Part shown: positions 36,843-46,161 of the stretch, one piece after another
Layout of the letters: every line of letters starts with the position of its first letter
Numbering within the stretch: the stretch's first letter is position 1
Assembly (NCBI RefSeq): GCF_018917145.1
Contig: NZ_JAHLOD010000004.1
Coordinates: forward strand, 1 to 64,000
Direction of reading: 5' to 3'
DNA from: Clostridium bornimense
GTDB lineage: Bacteria; Bacillota; Clostridia; Clostridiales; Clostridiaceae
DNA: 64,000 nucleotides
Notes under the pieces: generated by a model
Told to the model about the DNA's origin: nothing
What the model saw: only the letters and a program-made list of their open reading frames with translations
The model's database searches: none
Made by a program: the position numbers and the translations under genes

Positions 36843-38060
36843 TTATTTTTTAGATTGAATTTGTGATACTTCTGTTGCAGTTTCGCTCATAGTATTCTTA
36901 GCACAATCATCTAAGCTTTCATCGCCTTTAACATATAATTTTATGTTATTTCCACATGAATTCCAGATTGCTGCAACTTCAGGAATATTTGGAGTTAATA
37001 CTGCATCCTTAGTTGCTTCTGTAAATGCATTGAATAAGTCACCATTAGCTTCTACTGAATTTATTACTGGTAATCTGTTACCTGCAGTTACTTCAGCTTC
37101 ACATAAATCTGCATAAGTATCGTTTAAGAATTTCTTAGCTGCATCTTGTTTAGATGAATTCTTAACTACACATCCCATTTGAACTCCTAAGAATGGATGT
37201 GCTGTTTTTCCGTTTAATGATGGTAAAGCTACTACTCCAACTTTATCACCTAATTTTTCTTTAACTGCACCAACATTCCATGGACCACTGATGAAGAAGC
37301 CAGTCTTCTCACTTGTGAAATCTGATAAAGCTACATCATCTGTAGATTCCATATTAATTACTTTATCATCACTTAATTGTTTAATGAATTTATAAGCATT
37401 CTTAGCAGCTTCTGTATCAAATCCTAATTTTGTAGGATCGTAGTTACCATTATCATCTTTATCAAAGAAATATCCATCACCAGCTTGGATGAATCCTGCA
37501 TTAGCATAAACTTGAGTTAAGTTATAATTGAATCCAACACCTTCTTTAGCTAGTTTAACTACATCTTCCATAGTAGTTGGAGCTTCTTTTACTTTATCTT
37601 TATTGTAGAATAATGCTACAGTTTCTTGTCCTAGTGGCACTGCATATTGTTTTCCATCAATCTTAACTGCATCCATAAGTTGATCAGCTCTGATATCACT
37701 TGTATCTACATCACTTGAAGAAAGTTCTGAAACTAATCCAGCTTGTACATAGTTACCTAAGTTATCGTGAGGTATTCCAAGAATTATATCTGGACAGTTC
37801 TTACTCTTTAAGATAGGTTTTAATTTTGAAAAATCATCCTTATTGTCATTAAGTTTAACAGTTACTTCATAACCATTGTCTTTTCCCCATTTATCAGCTA
37901 TTTTCTTGAATGCATCAGTTTCATCTTGATTTGAGTTTACATATATAAGTAAGCTCTTAGAATCTTTTTTACTGTTATTTCCATTACATCCAGTGAATGC
38001 TAGTGTTGATAATAAAACTCCTGCAACTACTGTTGCTAATAATTTAGTACGTTTTCCCAT
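36843..38060 (-). CDS. malE: Maltose/maltodextrin-binding lipoprotein MalE
   Basis: 405 residues. Type II signal peptide: basic start (MGKRTKLL), hydrophobic core and lipobox LAFTGC with the lipid-bearing cysteine at about position 25, so it is anchored on the outer face of the membrane. The mature part is a SBP-bac-8-type extracellular binding protein with features such as YAVPLGQETVALFYNKDKV and AFISGPWN-like KTGFFISGPWNVGAVKE. It is placed before malF and malG. A palindrome lies in the 82-base gap upstream. Confidence 0.95.
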   Translation of the reverse strand: MGKRTKLLATVVAGVLLSTLAFTGCNGNNSKKDSKSLLIYVNSNQDETDAFKKIADKWGKDNGYEVTVKLNDNKDDFSKLKPILKSKNCPDIILGIPHDNLGNYVQAGLVSELSSSDVDTSDIRADQLMDAVKIDGKQYAVPLGQETVALFYNKDKVKEAPTTMEDVVKLAKEGVGFNYNLTQVYANAGFIQAGDGYFFDKDDNGNYDPTKLGFDTEAAKNAYKFIKQLSDDKVINMESTDDVALSDFTSEKTGFFISGPWNVGAVKEKLGDKVGVVALPSLNGKTAHPFLGVQMGCVVKNSSKQDAAKKFLNDTYADLCEAEVTAGNRLPVINSVEANGDLFNAFTEATKDAVLTPNIPEVAAIWNSCGNNIKLYVKGDESLDDCAKNTMSETATEVSQIQSKK

Positions 38061-38117
38061 AATAATTCCTCCTAATTTTTATTAACCCTATTAATTTTTT
38101 ATACTTTGATTTTTATA

Positions 38118-38134
38118 TAAACCTTAAAGGTTTA
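38118..38134 (-). promoter_or_regulatory. Palindrome in the malE leader
   Basis: TAAACCTTAAAGGTTTA has 8-base arms around one central base and lies between the regulator gene and malE. On the minus strand it is followed by TATAAAAA, so it could be an operator or an RNA hairpin that separates the abundant malE message from the genes before it. No choice can be made from sequence. Confidence 0.4.
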
Positions 38135-38142
38135 ACGCAATT

Positions 38143-39090
38143 TTATTTAATATCATTATTCATCATAGATTTAAATATCAGAAAAGGTATCTTAAATTCT
38201 GCTGCTTCATTGAATTTACTAATATCATAATGAGATATTTTCTTAATTTTTTCTATTCTATATAAGAGAGTATTTCTATGAATATATAACTTTTCTGAAG
38301 CTTCACTAACACATAAGCCACTATTAAAGAAAATTTCAATAGTTCTTATAAGTTCATCATCAAATTTTGAAAATGCTTCATAAAAATTATGATAGATTTT
38401 TTCTTTCTCCTTTTTATCAATAGAATCTATTACCTCTTCAAAAAACAAATTCTTTTCACTATATACCTTTGAAGACAATTGATATTTCTTTGCTAATTCT
38501 ATTCTACCTTTAGTTATCTTAAACTTATCACCTAGCTCTAAAACCTTTTTTACATTAGCATAACTTAAATAATAATTTTTCTCTTCCAAAACTTCATTAA
38601 TTATTCTATTAATGGTTTCTTTTATATCATTAGTAACACAAACTATAACTATGTAACTATCTATTTTGTCTACTACTGCATTATCATTTTGGAAAAATTC
38701 ATTAAGTTCCTCTAATATGTTATCATCATCTTTGTCTAGCTTCAGATTAATAAGCTTAAATTCATTTAACACAAAAGGTATTACTTCCTTAACAACTTCT
38801 TCAGAAACATCTTGTCCTTTTATTATTTCTGATATAATTTCTTCTTTTGACTTTAATAATTCATTTAACTTTACCTCTATACAATACTTTAGAAGATCTA
38901 AACATATTTTATATTGTGCTAAAGTTTCAATGATTAATGTCTTGTCATTGAAGGTCACTACAGTCTCTACTTTTTCTTCGCTTTCACTATTTATAGAATC
39001 TACCAAAATCTCTCCTTCATAGGTTTTAATTGTAAATGGTATGTTTATGTTTTCTAATAAGTGTTTAAAAGATCCCTTGAAACTGTACAT
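38143..39090 (-). CDS. PucR/CdaR-type transcriptional regulator
   Basis: 315 residues. The C-terminal 60 residues form the PucR-type helix-turn-helix (FFNSGLCVSEASEKLYIHRN, then TLLYRIEKIKKIS). The middle resembles the GGDEF-like CdaR domain in size, though a signature is not clear. The N-terminal part is a putative ligand-sensing region. It lies between msmX and malE in the same direction, so it is the best candidate for local control of maltodextrin uptake, all the more because the LacI-type regulator of the locus is broken. Activator or repressor cannot be told. Confidence 0.8.
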   Translation of the reverse strand: MYSFKGSFKHLLENINIPFTIKTYEGEILVDSINSESEEKVETVVTFNDKTLIIETLAQYKICLDLLKYCIEVKLNELLKSKEEIISEIIKGQDVSEEVVKEVIPFVLNEFKLINLKLDKDDDNILEELNEFFQNDNAVVDKIDSYIVIVCVTNDIKETINRIINEVLEEKNYYLSYANVKKVLELGDKFKITKGRIELAKKYQLSSKVYSEKNLFFEEVIDSIDKKEKEKIYHNFYEAFSKFDDELIRTIEIFFNSGLCVSEASEKLYIHRNTLLYRIEKIKKISHYDISKFNEAAEFKIPFLIFKSMMNNDIK

Positions 39091-39102
39091 GTTACCTCCT
39101 AA

Positions 39103-40212
39103 TTATCCAATTCTTAATTCTGTTTCTTTATCGAAGAAATGGAATTTTGTATCATACATTGCGAAATCGGTAACGTTACCAACTTGTAGTGATGTACTAC
39201 CAGTTACTCTTGATACTATAGTACTACCATCTAAATTGAAGTGTATGTAACTTTCTGCTCCCATTATTTCAACGTTTTCTATTTCTCCTTTAACAACAGA
39301 GTTTGGATATGCTTGTAATTTTTCTTTATCATAATTTATATGTTCTGGTCTTATACCCATTGTAACTTCTTTGTTAATATATCCCTTATTTCTAAGTGCT
39401 TCTCCAATCTTATCGGATACAGCTACTTTATGTTTTCCAAACTTAGCATAGCATGTACCATTTTCTTCAACTACAGTAACATCTATAAAATTCATTTGAG
39501 GACTTCCTATAAAGCTTCCTACAAACTTATTTACTGGACGGTCATATAATTCAGTTGGTGATGCAACTTGTTGTACTATTCCATCCTTCATAACTACTAT
39601 CTTTGTACCCATTGTCATAGCTTCTACTTGGTCATGAGTAACATATATAAATGTAGTTTGAAGCTTATGATGTAGCTTACTAATTACTGTTCTCATTTGA
39701 ACTCTTAATTTTGCATCTAAGTTTGATAGAGGCTCGTCCATTAAGAATACCTTAGGTTCTCTTACTATTGATCTTCCCAATGCAACTCTTTGTCTTTGAC
39801 CTCCTGATAATGCTGATGGCTTTCTATCTAACAAATGTTCAATATCTAAGCTCTTCGCAGCTTCTCTTACCTTCTTATCAATTACATCTTTAGGTTCCTT
39901 TTTAAGCTTTAATGCGAAAGCCATGTTGTCATATACTGACATATGTGGATATAAAGCATAGCTTTGGAATACCATCGCTATATCTCTTTCCTTTGGTGGT
40001 ACATCGTTTACTAATTTATCGCCTATATATAATTCACCTTTAGAGATATCTTCTAATCCAGCAATCATTCTTAATGTTGTAGATTTACCACAACCAGATG
40101 GACCTACAAAAACAACAAATTCCTTATCTTCTATTTCAAGATTAAAGTCTTTTACTGCAACTACATCGCCTGGATATATCTTGTATATATTCTTCAATGA
40201 TAAATTTGCCAT
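39103..40212 (-). CDS. msmX: Sugar ABC transporter ATP-binding protein (MsmX/MalK type)
   Basis: The ATPase for MalEFG, and possibly for other carbohydrate importers, as MsmX is shared in many Firmicutes. 369 residues. Walker A FVGPSGCGKSTT (35-46), signature LSGGQRQRVALGRS, Walker B VFLMDEPLSNLD, and H-loop YVTHDQVEAMTMG are all present. The C-terminal TOBE/regulatory region (about 240-369) includes MGIRPEHI. AGGAGGAGG ribosome site. First gene of the operon, with a cre-like site in its leader. Confidence 0.95.
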   Translation of the reverse strand: MANLSLKNIYKIYPGDVVAVKDFNLEIEDKEFVVFVGPSGCGKSTTLRMIAGLEDISKGELYIGDKLVNDVPPKERDIAMVFQSYALYPHMSVYDNMAFALKLKKEPKDVIDKKVREAAKSLDIEHLLDRKPSALSGGQRQRVALGRSIVREPKVFLMDEPLSNLDAKLRVQMRTVISKLHHKLQTTFIYVTHDQVEAMTMGTKIVVMKDGIVQQVASPTELYDRPVNKFVGSFIGSPQMNFIDVTVVEENGTCYAKFGKHKVAVSDKIGEALRNKGYINKEVTMGIRPEHINYDKEKLQAYPNSVVKGEIENVEIMGAESYIHFNLDGSTIVSRVTGSTSLQVGNVTDFAMYDTKFHFFDKETELRIG

Positions 40213-40534
40213 TTGTCCTCCTCCTTATATTATAACTTGTTTTCCTTACACTTTCATTATAGAACTCATAAACGTTTTCATCTATTGGTATTTTGCACAA
40301 TATTGGCAGTATTTTTTTGTATTTAGATACAACATTTTATGATTTTTCCCTTATATTATGATTTTTTATTTCAAATTATTTTCATTGTAAGCCTTTGTAT
40401 TCTGCAATTAAATATCCATTTACATAATTTTTTCAAAACAATAATTACATTATCATTTACATAAGATTTCTAAAATTTATTGAAGATTTTTATTACTTTT
40501 TTATCTTTTTAACTTGTAAACTTTTTTAAAACAA
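40213..40534. other. AT-rich leader upstream of msmX
   Basis: No gene here. It holds the cre-like site at 40267-40281 and is otherwise very AT-rich, with poly-A/T tracts (for example 40316-40400) that may bend DNA or form an UP element for the msmX promoter. No clear -35/-10 pair was chosen because many weak ones fit. Confidence 0.4.
40267..40281 (-). promoter_or_regulatory. cre-like / LacI-family operator in the msmX leader
   Basis: On the minus strand ATGAAAACGTTTATG fits 12 of 14 positions of the catabolite-responsive element (TGWNANCGNTNWCA). It is also centred on the AACGTT typical of LacI/MalR operators. It lies about 55 bases before the msmX ATG. CcpA-mediated glucose repression is the natural reading. 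Confidence 0.5.
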
Positions 40535-40571
40535 AAATAGTGTTGCAGAATAAACTTCTACAACACTATTT
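40535..40571 (-). terminator. Intrinsic terminator after aspS
   Basis: AAATAGTGTTG pairs with CAACACTATTT around a 15-base loop with inner pairing, and on the minus strand it is followed by TTTTG. It lies 4 bases after the aspS stop codon and ends the relA-to-aspS gene run. Confidence 0.92.
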
Positions 40572-40574
40572 ATA

Positions 40575-42362
40575 TTACTTATCTTCTTTTTCTATTACTT
40601 CAATTCCTAATTCTTTTAATTGTTTATCATCTACCTTACCTGGAGCTTCTGTCATTGGACATGCAGCATTTTGATTTTTAGGGAATGTTATAACATCTTT
40701 TATGTTATCTGTTCCACCTAAGAACATTATCATTCTATCTAACCCAAATGCTAATCCTCCATGTGGTGGTGGTCCAAACTTAAATGCTTGTAACAAGAAT
40801 CCAAACTTTTCTTCTGCTTCTTCATCACTAAATCCTATTGTATTGAATAGTTTTTCTTGTAATTTTGAATCATGAATTCTTATAGATCCTCCCCCAAGCT
40901 CTTCACCATTAAGAACCATATCATAAGCTTTTGCTCTTACCTTTAATGGATCAGTAGTTAAAAGTTCTAAATCTTCATCCATTGGCATTGTAAATGGATG
41001 ATGCTCTGCTACATATCTCTTTTCTTCTTCATCATAAGATAATAGTGGGAATTCTGTAACCCATAAGAATTTAAATTCATCTTTATTCTTAATAACATCA
41101 AATTCCTTAGCAATATGAAGTCTAAGTGCACCTAATGATTCAACAGCATTTTTATATGCATCTGAAACAATAAGAACAAGATCTCCATCTTTAGCTCCCA
41201 TAGCTTCCTTTATTTCATTTGCTTTTTCTTCACTTAAGAATTTAGCTATAGATGACTTAACACCATCTTCCTTATATGCAATCCAAATAAGACCTTTAGC
41301 TTTATGATTTTTAGCAAAATCAACTAACTTATCAATTTGCTTTCTTCCAAGAACTGCTCCACCTTCAAAGTTGATTGCTTTTACAAAACCGCCTTCTTCT
41401 ATATTGCTCTTAAATACAACAAAATCCATATCTGAAACTACATTTGTGATATCATTAATCTCCATACCAAATCTTATATCTGGCTTATCACTTCCGTACT
41501 TATCCATTGCTATTTTATAAGGCATTCTCATAAATGGTGTTGGAACTTCAACATTTAATACTTCCTTAAATACTTTTGATATTAATCCTTCATTTAAAGT
41601 CATAACATCATCCATATCTACAAAAGATAACTCCATATCAACTTGAGTAAATTCTGGTTGTCTATTTGCTCTTAAATCTTCATCTCTGAAACATTTAGCA
41701 ATTTGATAATATCTATCAAAACCAGATACCATCAATAATTGTTTAAATAATTGTGGTGATTGTGGAAGAGCATAAAACTCACCATTATAATTTCTACTTG
41801 GAACAAGATAATCTCTAGCACCTTCTGGAGTAGATTTTGTTAATATTGGTGTTTCCATTTCTAAGAAACCATGGTCACTAAGATAATTTCTAATAATTGA
41901 AGTAGTTTTATGTCTTATTACAAATAACTTTTGCATATCTGGTCTTCTAAGATCTAAATATCTATATTTCAATCTTATATTTTCTGCTGCATCTAGATCT
42001 TCCTTTATATAAATAGGAGGTGTCTCACTTTCAGAGAAAATAACTACTTCTTCCCCTTTAAGTTCTACTTGTCCTGTAGCCATTGCATTGTTTGGTGATT
42101 CTCTTCTAACAACTTCTCCTGTTATAGCAACACAATATTCACTTTTTAATGTATCTGCTACTTGAAAAGCTTCCTTATTTATTTCTTCACCAAAAACAGC
42201 TTGAAGTATACCTTTTATATCTCTTAAATCAATAAATACTAATGCTCCTAGGTTTCTTTTTCTTTGAACCCAGCCCATTACTGTTATTCTTTTTCCAATA
42301 TACTCCTCTGTTACTTCCCCGCACATTACGGTTCTTTTTAACCCATTAATACTCACTGCCAT
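40575..42362 (-). CDS. aspS: Aspartyl-tRNA synthetase
   Basis: 595 residues, the long bacterial class II type. N-terminal OB anticodon-binding domain (1-105, VMGWVQRKRNLGALVFIDLRD). Motif 2 is FRDEDLRANRQPEFTQVDME. The bacterial insertion (GAD) domain is at about 300-410. Motif 3 is GLAFGLDRMIMFL. It lies 17 bases after hisS. The last gene of a run that starts at relA. Confidence 0.97.
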   Translation of the reverse strand: MAVSINGLKRTVMCGEVTEEYIGKRITVMGWVQRKRNLGALVFIDLRDIKGILQAVFGEEINKEAFQVADTLKSEYCVAITGEVVRRESPNNAMATGQVELKGEEVVIFSESETPPIYIKEDLDAAENIRLKYRYLDLRRPDMQKLFVIRHKTTSIIRNYLSDHGFLEMETPILTKSTPEGARDYLVPSRNYNGEFYALPQSPQLFKQLLMVSGFDRYYQIAKCFRDEDLRANRQPEFTQVDMELSFVDMDDVMTLNEGLISKVFKEVLNVEVPTPFMRMPYKIAMDKYGSDKPDIRFGMEINDITNVVSDMDFVVFKSNIEEGGFVKAINFEGGAVLGRKQIDKLVDFAKNHKAKGLIWIAYKEDGVKSSIAKFLSEEKANEIKEAMGAKDGDLVLIVSDAYKNAVESLGALRLHIAKEFDVIKNKDEFKFLWVTEFPLLSYDEEEKRYVAEHHPFTMPMDEDLELLTTDPLKVRAKAYDMVLNGEELGGGSIRIHDSKLQEKLFNTIGFSDEEAEEKFGFLLQAFKFGPPPHGGLAFGLDRMIMFLGGTDNIKDVITFPKNQNAACPMTEAPGKVDDKQLKELGIEVIEKEDK

Positions 42363-42379
42363 TATAAATATCTCCTCTG

Positions 42380-43636
42380 CTATAAACTTTCCTTTATTAA
42401 CTTTGCAATTGCCTCTATATCATCTAATGATATATTAGTTATTTCACCATCACTCATTCTCTTGAAATTAGCTTTTCTTTCTTCTATTTCAGTACTACCT
42501 AAGATTACTGTAAAAGCTGCCTTTATTTTATTAGCATACTTCATTTGAGGTTTTAAATTTCTACCTGTAACATCAATTTCACAAGCAATACCTTCACCTC
42601 TTAATTTGTTAGCTAATTTTAAAGCTTCCTTTTTACTTTCTAAATCCATAGATCCTACGTATAAGTGAATGTGAACAGGCTCAGGAATTTCTATACCTTC
42701 TTCTCCTAAAGTAAGAAGTAATCTTTCAAGTCCCATACCAAATCCAACTGCTGGCATAGTAGGTCCTCCTACTTCCCCTATTAGTCTATCATATCTTCCT
42801 CCACCACAAACAGTTATATCTTTATTAATTATTTCAAAAACTGTTTTTGTGTAGTAATCTAATCCTCTAACTATAAATGGATTAACTGTGTACTCCATTC
42901 CTAATGCATCTAAGTATCCCTTTAATTCCTCAAAGTGATCCTTACATTCATCACAAACATGATCAATTATAAGTGGTGCATTCTTAGTAATTTCTTTACA
43001 CTTCTTAACTTTACAATCTAAGATTCTAAGTGGATTTTTTTCAAGTCTTGTTAAACAAGTCTCACATAAATCTTCTTTAGAATCATTTAAATATTTTATA
43101 AGTGCTTCATTATATTTAGGTCTACATTTTTCACAACCTATATTATTTATATTAAGCTTTAAGCCTTTAACTCCTAAATTATTAAACACAGACATAGCAA
43201 GAGAAATTATTTCAGCATCTTGTGCTGCATCTTTTGCTCCAAAAACTTCAACACCAAATTGATGATGTTGTCTTAATCTACCTTTTTGTACATTTTCATA
43301 TCTAAATACTGGTGTGAAATAGTACATTTTAGTTGGCTGTGCTTCATTAAATAGAGAGTTTTCTATAAATGCTCTTACTGCCGGTGATGTACCTTCAGGT
43401 TTTAAAGTTATACTTCTACCACCTTTATCTTCAAAAGTATACATTTCCTTTTGAACTACATCTGTTGTTTCACCAACACCTCTTAAAAATAATTCTGTTG
43501 ATTCAAACATTGGAGTTCTTATCTCCCTACAACCATAACTATGGGCAATTTTTCTTAGATTCTCCTCTAAATACTGCCACTTATAAGATTCTGCAGGTAA
43601 TAAATCTTTAGTACCCTTAGGTGCTTGCATTGCCAT
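42380..43636 (-). CDS. hisS: Histidyl-tRNA synthetase
   Basis: 418 residues from the ATG at 43636, which follows AGGAGG; the frame extends 7 codons further without a site. Class II motifs: start [10 protein letters not shown], motif 2 [20 protein letters not shown], histidine-binding [13 protein letters not shown], motif 3 [11 protein letters not shown] zinc-like cysteine set (CEKCRP, CETC, CDEC) lies in the insertion (about 170-230), as in many clostridial HisRS. It overlaps nothing and is closely packed with aspS. Confidence 0.97.
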   Translation of the reverse strand: MAMQAPKGTKDLLPAESYKWQYLEENLRKIAHSYGCREIRTPMFESTELFLRGVGETTDVVQKEMYTFEDKGGRSITLKPEGTSPAVRAFIENSLFNEAQPTKMYYFTPVFRYENVQKGRLRQHHQFGVEVFGAKDAAQDAEIISLAMSVFNNLGVKGLKLNINNIGCEKCRPKYNEALIKYLNDSKEDLCETCLTRLEKNPLRILDCKVKKCKEITKNAPLIIDHVCDECKDHFEELKGYLDALGMEYTVNPFIVRGLDYYTKTVFEIINKDITVCGGGRYDRLIGEVGGPTMPAVGFGMGLERLLLTLGEEGIEIPEPVHIHLYVGSMDLESKKEALKLANKLRGEGIACEIDVTGRNLKPQMKYANKIKAAFTVILGSTEIEERKANFKRMSDGEITNISLDDIEAIAKLIKESL

Positions 43637-43650
43637 ATATTTTCCTCCTA

Positions 43651-45072
43651 TCACCATCGCTCATTTAAGAATTTTTCTTTTCTTGAAATAAGCTCATCTA
43701 TTCTATTTACATATTCTCTAACATCTTTAAGGTTAGGAAATCTTTCTAATCTATTTTCATCATTAAAAATTATTTTTGACACAGCATCACTACCAATAGC
43801 AATAATATTCTGCTTTTCTTCAATCATTTCTATATTATAAATACCTTCATGACCTTCTATAGAAAATCCAACATTCTCCATATTTCCAACCATATTCTTC
43901 TGTCTATACATATAATATGGTTTCATATTTAACTTTGTTGCTAATTCATTAATCTTTTTATAACTATATAAAATTTCTTCTAAGTTAGGTTCAGCTAATA
44001 ATTTCCCTTGAAGAATTAGTCTTTCTAAGTTAGAACCTTTTTTAATTGAAAGACCATGCACTGTTATTCCTTCTGGTTTTAGCTTTTCTATTGCAACTAT
44101 TGTATTATCTATATGACTATAACCTTCACCAGGAAGTCCTACTATTAAGTCCATATTTATATTGTCAAAGCCTAACTCCCTAGCTAAATTAAACTTCTCT
44201 ATAACGTCCTCTGCTGTATGACCTCTTCCTATAGCTCTTAATGTATCATTATTCATAGTTTGAGGATTGATTGATATTCTTGATACATTACAGTTTTTCA
44301 TAATTTCTAATTTACCCTTAGTTATAGAATCAGGTCTTCCGCATTCCACTGTAAATTCTTTTATTGAATAATCCCTTATAAAACTATTGTATATATTATT
44401 CATCACTAATTCAAATTCTTTTTCATTTACTGATGTTGGAGTACCGCCTCCAAAATATACTGTTTCTATATTTAGTGACTTCTTTTTCACATATTCTCTT
44501 ACAAAATCAATTTCTTTCATCAATGCTTCCAAGTAAGGAGAGACAAGTGTCTTATTACTACTTATTGGATTTGATGTAAAGGAACAATATAAACATTTAG
44601 TTGGACAAAATGCCATTCCTATATATATAGAAATAGTATTTTTATCCTTATTAACAAATTTTATTTCTTTATTGACTACATCTAAACAGAGTCTTGTCTT
44701 TTCTTCTCTAGTGAAATGATATTTTTTCATATATTCCACAATTTCTTCATCAGAAAGTCCTTGTTCTTTTAAAAGTATAACCTTTTTCGTAGGTCTAATA
44801 CCTACAATTGTTCCCCATGGTATTTTTACTTTTGTAATCTCTGAGAAGAACTTAAATATACCATTTCTTATATTTGTTTTAAGTGGTATATCCTCTAAAA
44901 AGTTATAGACAAAATTCTTCCCCTCTCCTACTATTTCTATGGAGAAGGGATTAACCTTTATATAAAAATCTTCATTACTATCTACTACTTCTACTTCGTT
45001 ATATCCATAAAATATAGCTACTGTATGATAAATCTCATATCTATATGTTTCCTCTGATAATTTTATTCTCAT
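43651..45072 (-). CDS. hemZ: Coproporphyrinogen dehydrogenase-like radical SAM protein HemZ
   Basis: 473 residues. Radical SAM cluster cysteines are in [12 protein letters not shown] (CX3CX2C, about 165-172), followed by [10 protein letters not shown] and VECGRPDS. The N-terminal 150 residues are the extra domain of the HemZ subgroup. Relatives act in anaerobic haem synthesis, but this subgroup occurs in clostridia that lack the haem pathway, so the true substrate is open. It lies between the MBL hydrolase and hisS and is transcribed with them. Confidence 0.9.
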   Translation of the reverse strand: MRIKLSEETYRYEIYHTVAIFYGYNEVEVVDSNEDFYIKVNPFSIEIVGEGKNFVYNFLEDIPLKTNIRNGIFKFFSEITKVKIPWGTIVGIRPTKKVILLKEQGLSDEEIVEYMKKYHFTREEKTRLCLDVVNKEIKFVNKDKNTISIYIGMAFCPTKCLYCSFTSNPISSNKTLVSPYLEALMKEIDFVREYVKKKSLNIETVYFGGGTPTSVNEKEFELVMNNIYNSFIRDYSIKEFTVECGRPDSITKGKLEIMKNCNVSRISINPQTMNNDTLRAIGRGHTAEDVIEKFNLARELGFDNINMDLIVGLPGEGYSHIDNTIVAIEKLKPEGITVHGLSIKKGSNLERLILQGKLLAEPNLEEILYSYKKINELATKLNMKPYYMYRQKNMVGNMENVGFSIEGHEGIYNIEMIEEKQNIIAIGSDAVSKIIFNDENRLERFPNLKDVREYVNRIDELISRKEKFLNERW

Positions 45073-45081
45073 TTTTCACTC

Positions 45082-45693
45082 CTAATAATTATAACTATAA
45101 TGGATTTTTTCCTTTTCAATTGTAGTACTAGGTCCATGACCTGGATATACTATAGTTTTTCCATCTAGGTTTAATAATTTTTCTGTTATAGACTTCATAA
45201 GTGTTCTACCATCTCCACCTGGAAGGTCATATCTACCATAAGACCCTCTAAAAATTGTATCACCACTGAACAATATATTATCTATTAGGTAGCATACACT
45301 TCCATCAGAATGTCCTGGTGTTTCTATAACTCTAAACTTTAAATCATCAAAAACTAATTCATCATTTTCCTTTATATGCACTACATTACCTTCTATTGGT
45401 GCTTCACCAAAAATAAAATCTTTATTTTTCATTCTATTATCATCAATTGCACTTACATACACTTTTACTTCAGGAAATAAGCTTATTAAATAATTAACAC
45501 TAGCACTATGATCTACATGCCCATGAGTAAGCAAAATTCCTTTTACTTTTACATTAGTATCTTTTAAAAGTCTATTAATACCTTCAGTAGATTCTCCTGG
45601 ATCTATAATAACTCCACTTAATGATTCGCTATCATAAACAACATAACAATTAGTTTGATATGGTCCTAAAGCGCTAAATTTTATTTCCATCAA
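45082..45693 (-). CDS. Metallo-beta-lactamase-fold hydrolase (glyoxalase II-like, YqgX type)
   Basis: 203 residues. The metal site is complete: THGHVDHSAS (HxHxDH), ETPGHSDGSV, FSGDTIF and YPGHGPST. Short single-domain form without the C-terminal alpha domain of true glyoxalase II, so the substrate may be another thioester or small molecule. It lies 9 bases after dtd and 9 before hemZ, in the tight relA-dtd-MBL-hemZ-hisS-aspS run. Confidence 0.9.
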   Translation of the reverse strand: MMEIKFSALGPYQTNCYVVYDSESLSGVIIDPGESTEGINRLLKDTNVKVKGILLTHGHVDHSASVNYLISLFPEVKVYVSAIDDNRMKNKDFIFGEAPIEGNVVHIKENDELVFDDLKFRVIETPGHSDGSVCYLIDNILFSGDTIFRGSYGRYDLPGGDGRTLMKSITEKLLNLDGKTIVYPGHGPSTTIEKEKIHYSYNY

Positions 45694-45702
45694 TCCTCAC
45701 TC

Positions 45703-46152
45703 CTAAAAATCCTTCTTTGATTCTAGAATAAGTGTGACAGGTCCATCATTCTCTATAGAAACTTTCATATCTGCCCCGAATATTCCTGTCTCAACCTTAA
45801 TACCCTCTTTTTTTATTTCCTCTAAGAATTTATTATATAATATTTCTGCTTCACTACCACCAAGTGCTGCCATAAAGTTAGGTCTTCTTCCTTTTCTACA
45901 ATCACCATATAAAGTAAATTGAGAAATAATTAATAATTCTCCACCTACATCCCTTAATGATAAATTCATCTTATCATTTTCATCTTGAAAAACTCTTAAA
46001 TTAATAATTTTATCTTTTATATATTTTATATCTTCTTCACCATCATCTTTACTTATACCTAAAAGTACAGTAAACCCTTTTTTTATCGATCCAACTACTT
46101 CACCATTTACAGTAACTTTCGAAGAAGTAACTCTCTGTACTACAGCTCTCAT
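45703..46152 (-). CDS. dtd: D-aminoacyl-tRNA deacylase
   Basis: Clears D-amino acids (and glycine mis-attached to tRNA-Ala) from tRNA. 149 residues, the standard length. Both active-site motifs are present: [17 protein letters not shown] and the cross-subunit [11 protein letters not shown] at the C-terminus with its cis-Pro GP. It lies 9 bases after relA, an arrangement common across Firmicutes. Confidence 0.97.
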   Translation of the reverse strand: MRAVVQRVTSSKVTVNGEVVGSIKKGFTVLLGISKDDGEEDIKYIKDKIINLRVFQDENDKMNLSLRDVGGELLIISQFTLYGDCRKGRRPNFMAALGGSEAEILYNKFLEEIKKEGIKVETGIFGADMKVSIENDGPVTLILESKKDF

Positions 46153-46161
46153 ACTATCACC

